A DNA stretch of 64,000 nt from the NCBI RefSeq assembly GCF_039941195.1, contig NZ_JBDVFA010000086.1, positions 1-64,000 of the forward strand. Direction: 5' to 3'. Within the stretch, counting starts at the first letter, position 1. Each line of letters begins with the position of its first letter. Position numbers and translations under genes: made by a program. The notes beneath the pieces were generated by a model that was not told where the DNA came from, made no database searches, and was given only the letters and a program-made list of their open reading frames with translations. The DNA comes from Aurantibacter_A sp039941195. Its GTDB lineage: Bacteria; Bacteroidota; Bacteroidia; Flavobacteriales; Flavobacteriaceae. Of this stretch, positions 61,714 through 64,000 are shown piece by piece.

Positions 61714-62589
61714 TTAAAACAACTTCATAAATTTATTGGGAAGTTCTTTTTCAAAGTACATTTTTTTATTGATTTTAGGATGTGTAAACTCTAATGAAAA
61801 GGCATGGAGGTACAATCCTTTTCCTTTCAAAATTTTACCTTCAAAACCATAGTCAGCATCCCCTAAAATTGGATTTCCAATGGATGCCAAGTGTTTTCGT
61901 AGTTGATGACGCCTTCCAGTTAGTGGTACAAGTTTTACTAAGTTTAAATACTCAAAATTTTCTGATGGAAGAGAGTCTAGTACCTCATAAGTAGAAATCG
62001 CATGTTTACCGTTTATGGCTGAAGTAATGGTATCTTTCTTAATATTCATTACGCCAATCGTAATCGCATAGTACGATTTGCTTATTTCCTTATGTTCAAA
62101 AAGTCTATTTAAAGCTAAGATTGAACTAGCTGTTTTGCCAACCAGTAAAAGTCCTGAAGTAGGAAAGTCTAAACGATGTGCTGGTTTTGGGGCAACAGCA
62201 TCTTTTTGGGAGCTTTTAATTAAATTCTGTGGTAAGGCATTTGAAATTGTTTTAAAAGCATTACCACTGACTAAAACCCCCGGAGGCTTATTAATTAATG
62301 CAAGAAAATCATCCTCATAAATTACTTCTAATGGTAGTGAAAAAAACCTTCTATTTTGTTTTTCTGAAGGCTGGTGTAGGGTAATCGTTTCACCACCATT
62401 TAGTAATGTACCCGTAGTGGCTAAACTAGTATTTATGTAGATATATTTTTTTTTGATTGCTTTTTTTAAAGAAGATTTGGTGGGGAGTGCTTCAAAAATA
62501 CCAACACCATATTCTTGTAAACGAATTGGTTGTGCTTGTTCCTTGACAATATGTGTTTCTCTAATAGTATCTTTATTAAATGAACACAT
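61714..62589 (-). CDS. RluA-family pseudouridine synthase
   Basis: A 291-residue enzyme that isomerises uridine in rRNA or tRNA. An S4-like N-terminal part (about residues 20-75, with SLKKAIKKKYIYINTSL) precedes the catalytic domain with HRLDFPTSGLLLVGK (catalytic Asp in the RLD motif, near residue 140) and the end GRRHQLRKHLASIGNPILGD. The exact target is unclear; the family includes RluA, RluC, RluD and TruC. It is the last gene of a run DUF3822-rsmD-rluA. Confidence 0.9.
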   Translation of the reverse strand: MCSFNKDTIRETHIVKEQAQPIRLQEYGVGIFEALPTKSSLKKAIKKKYIYINTSLATTGTLLNGGETITLHQPSEKQNRRFFSLPLEVIYEDDFLALINKPPGVLVSGNAFKTISNALPQNLIKSSQKDAVAPKPAHRLDFPTSGLLLVGKTASSILALNRLFEHKEISKSYYAITIGVMNIKKDTITSAINGKHAISTYEVLDSLPSENFEYLNLVKLVPLTGRRHQLRKHLASIGNPILGDADYGFEGKILKGKGLYLHAFSLEFTHPKINKKMYFEKELPNKFMKLF

Positions 62590-62595
62590 GATTAA

Positions 62596-63144
62596 TTATT
62601 CCTCACGCTTGTTTTCAAAAAAGCTAAAAACACTACCACCATATTTACGCGAATTACTAAATTGTTCTAATTCCGAAAGTTTGGTATGTGTAGAATGCTC
62701 AATAATTAGTAGCCCATTTTCATGTAATAATTCATTTTCAAAGACTAGTTTAACTAGTTGTTCAAATTCTTCTTGGATTATTGCGTATGGTGGGTCGGCA
62801 AATATTATATCAGCCTTAATCTTAACTCTTAATAAATATTTAAAAACATCACTTTTTATAGCATCAATTGAAAAATCTAGCTCCTGTGAGGTTTTCTCAA
62901 TAAATTTCACACAACGAGCATTGGCCTCAACAGCTGTAATTTGTGTTGTACCACGCGATGCAAATTCGTAGCTAATATTTCCAGTGCCTGCAAATAAATC
63001 TAATACAGAACATTCATCAAAATAATAATGATTGTTTAGTATGTTAAATAGACCTTCTTTTGCCATATCAGTTGTAGGGCGTGTGGGTATTTTTTTTGGA
63101 GCAATTAAGCGTTTACCTTTAAATTTGCCTGAGATTATTCGCAT
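62596..63144 (-). CDS. rsmD: 16S rRNA (guanine(966)-N2)-methyltransferase RsmD
   Basis: A 182-residue SAM-dependent methyltransferase. The start MRIISGKFKGKRL is typical of RsmD, the SAM motif is VLDLFAGTGNISYEFASRG (about residues 43-61), and the catalytic motif is ADPPYA (about 115-120), the N-methyltransferase DPPY form. It modifies G966 of 16S rRNA. The start overlaps the DUF3822 stop by one base, so the two are co-translated. Confidence 0.94.
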   Translation of the reverse strand: MRIISGKFKGKRLIAPKKIPTRPTTDMAKEGLFNILNNHYYFDECSVLDLFAGTGNISYEFASRGTTQITAVEANARCVKFIEKTSQELDFSIDAIKSDVFKYLLRVKIKADIIFADPPYAIIQEEFEQLVKLVFENELLHENGLLIIEHSTHTKLSELEQFSNSRKYGGSVFSFFENKREE

Positions 63145-63971
63145 TATAGGGAGCTTAGAACTGTAAAATCAATAGTTTCAATTTCTGAATCGTCCAATTC
63201 AAAGTTAAAAGTTGATTCTGATGGATTAAAGAGTGAAACGTCCTTTACATATTGAGTACATAAATTAAATAGGTCGTCATGTTTTTCAATGGCACCAAAT
63301 AATTTGAGCACTATTTTTTCGGTATCCATTTTCAATTGTTCCAGGGTAAACAGCAAATAGTACATGAAATCTTCCTTGGTTACATAATCAAAACTATTAT
63401 ATAGAAGTAATTTTTTGTTCTCCATTATAGTTAGTTCCATCTGTGTTTCAGTAATATGGGCAAAACAAGTGGCATTTTTGTTTCCGGAATAATTATTCAT
63501 TAGTGATTCGACCATTACGGTCGCACTATGCTTATAAATGAATGAGCCAAAAAGTTCAAAAATGTAATTGTTGATATTTACAAAAGGCACGTAAACATTG
63601 CACATTTCATAGTTTTCAAGCTCGTCATATGCAACATGATCGTTGGCTAATATTTTTGAATTAAATTTTAAATAGTTAGCAAGTTCATTTTCATCAAAAA
63701 GTGATTTTGGCACAAAACTAAAGAGGTTATTTCTGTGAATTACGATTATATCTGCAAATTTCTTATTTGCAATATCATATTTCTCACAAATTGCTTTTAG
63801 TTCTTTTTGAACAGCATAGGGGGTAAGTTCTTTTTGAAAAACAATATTTTCTGAGGAAATTATGCTGTTAGCAATACTGTCCCATATGCAAAAAGAAAGT
63901 CCATTCAAGCTAACTTGAATGGACAGTTTATTAAAATCTTCTATGGTATTATTGTTTTTTCTTGGTGTCAT
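63144..63971 (-). CDS. DUF3822 family protein
   Basis: I use the ATG at 63971 (MTPRKNNNTIEDFNKLSIQV, 275 residues); the longer frame adds seven residues. The family is nearly confined to Bacteroidota and usually lies before rsmD, as here. The pattern LSIQVSLNGLSFCIWD near the start suggests an actin/ASKHA-like fold, which is an inference. There is no signal peptide or membrane helix. The function is unknown. The window ends 29 bases upstream of the start, so its promoter is only partly seen. Confidence 0.82.
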   Translation of the reverse strand: MTPRKNNNTIEDFNKLSIQVSLNGLSFCIWDSIANSIISSENIVFQKELTPYAVQKELKAICEKYDIANKKFADIIVIHRNNLFSFVPKSLFDENELANYLKFNSKILANDHVAYDELENYEMCNVYVPFVNINNYIFELFGSFIYKHSATVMVESLMNNYSGNKNATCFAHITETQMELTIMENKKLLLYNSFDYVTKEDFMYYLLFTLEQLKMDTEKIVLKLFGAIEKHDDLFNLCTQYVKDVSLFNPSESTFNFELDDSEIETIDFTVLSSL

Positions 63972-64000
63972 AAATTTGAGGCCAGTTACCACTGTTACTA

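Noticed and set aside
62453..62971. Open frame of 172 codons antisense to the rluA-like gene and rsmD
   Set aside because: It spans two well-supported genes on the other strand and is Ser/Cys-rich, as expected for a shadow frame.

Overview
The window looks like a chromosomal segment of a marine-type member of the Flavobacteriaceae (phylum Bacteroidota). The evidence is low G+C DNA, near absence of Shine-Dalgarno sequences before start codons, repeated -7 boxes of the Bacteroidota type TAnnTTTG, many short lipoproteins, PorT-like beta-barrels, and families largely restricted to this phylum (DUF3822, head-GIN proteins, FAS1 lipoproteins). The genus cannot be fixed from the sequence alone. Almost the whole window is core genome. 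I see no insertion sequence, prophage, CRISPR array, tRNA or rRNA gene.

Layout. 1-2.3 kb: end of an OsmC-type gene, a DUF922 secreted protein, a small lipoprotein, a Tat-type TIM-barrel protein and a DUF3820 protein. 2.3-6 kb: pyrG and yidC. 6.2-13.9 kb: a three-domain fasciclin lipoprotein, mnmA, a nitronate monooxygenase-like enzyme, an alpha/beta-hydrolase lipoprotein, a TPR protein and DUF2007, plus a startless coding remnant. 14-17.3 kb: a DUF2306 membrane protein, a WYL regulator, VOC, ABM and DUF1080 genes. 17.5-19.7 kb: a membrane histidine kinase with a coupled CheY-like receiver. 19.9-27 kb: a MoxR/DUF58/DUF4350/DUF4129/SpoIIM-like operon with a divergent RDD gene.

27-35 kb: TRIC-family channel, cyclophilin lipoprotein, NUDIX CoA hydrolase, acyltransferase, an ECF sigma factor with a membrane partner, NDH-2, two tandem YhhN paralogues and a xerD-type recombinase. 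35-43 kb: three beta-barrel proteins, aroQ, DUF3817, lpdA, msrB, a collagen-like lipoprotein, an M48 lipoprotein protease and an MFS exporter. 43.2-46.2 kb: a second ECF sigma operon whose last two genes encode repetitive beta-solenoid-like secreted proteins. 46.5-64 kb: lon, cmk, a BON/LysM protein, rpsA, pyrR-pyrB, rnz, pdxH, a sixA-ppk1 pair, miaE, TMEM220-like, dnaX, the RNase P RNA gene rnpB, and rluA-like, rsmD and DUF3822.

The most interesting signals are regulatory. dnaX carries a run of ten A residues at codons 354-357, at the end of the clamp-loader core; a slip of one base in either direction meets a stop within two to seven codons, which predicts a gamma-like short product. Using the rnpB 5' end to calibrate the -7 box, several genes (TMEM220-like, cmk, xerD, aroQ) appear to be transcribed from the first base of their start codon. 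A cyclophilin gene and a NUDIX gene are divergent and share one CATG as their two start codons. A 12-bp perfect inverted repeat lies directly before the WYL regulator. The second ECF operon ends in two genes with strikingly regular DY and SGSGDI repeats.
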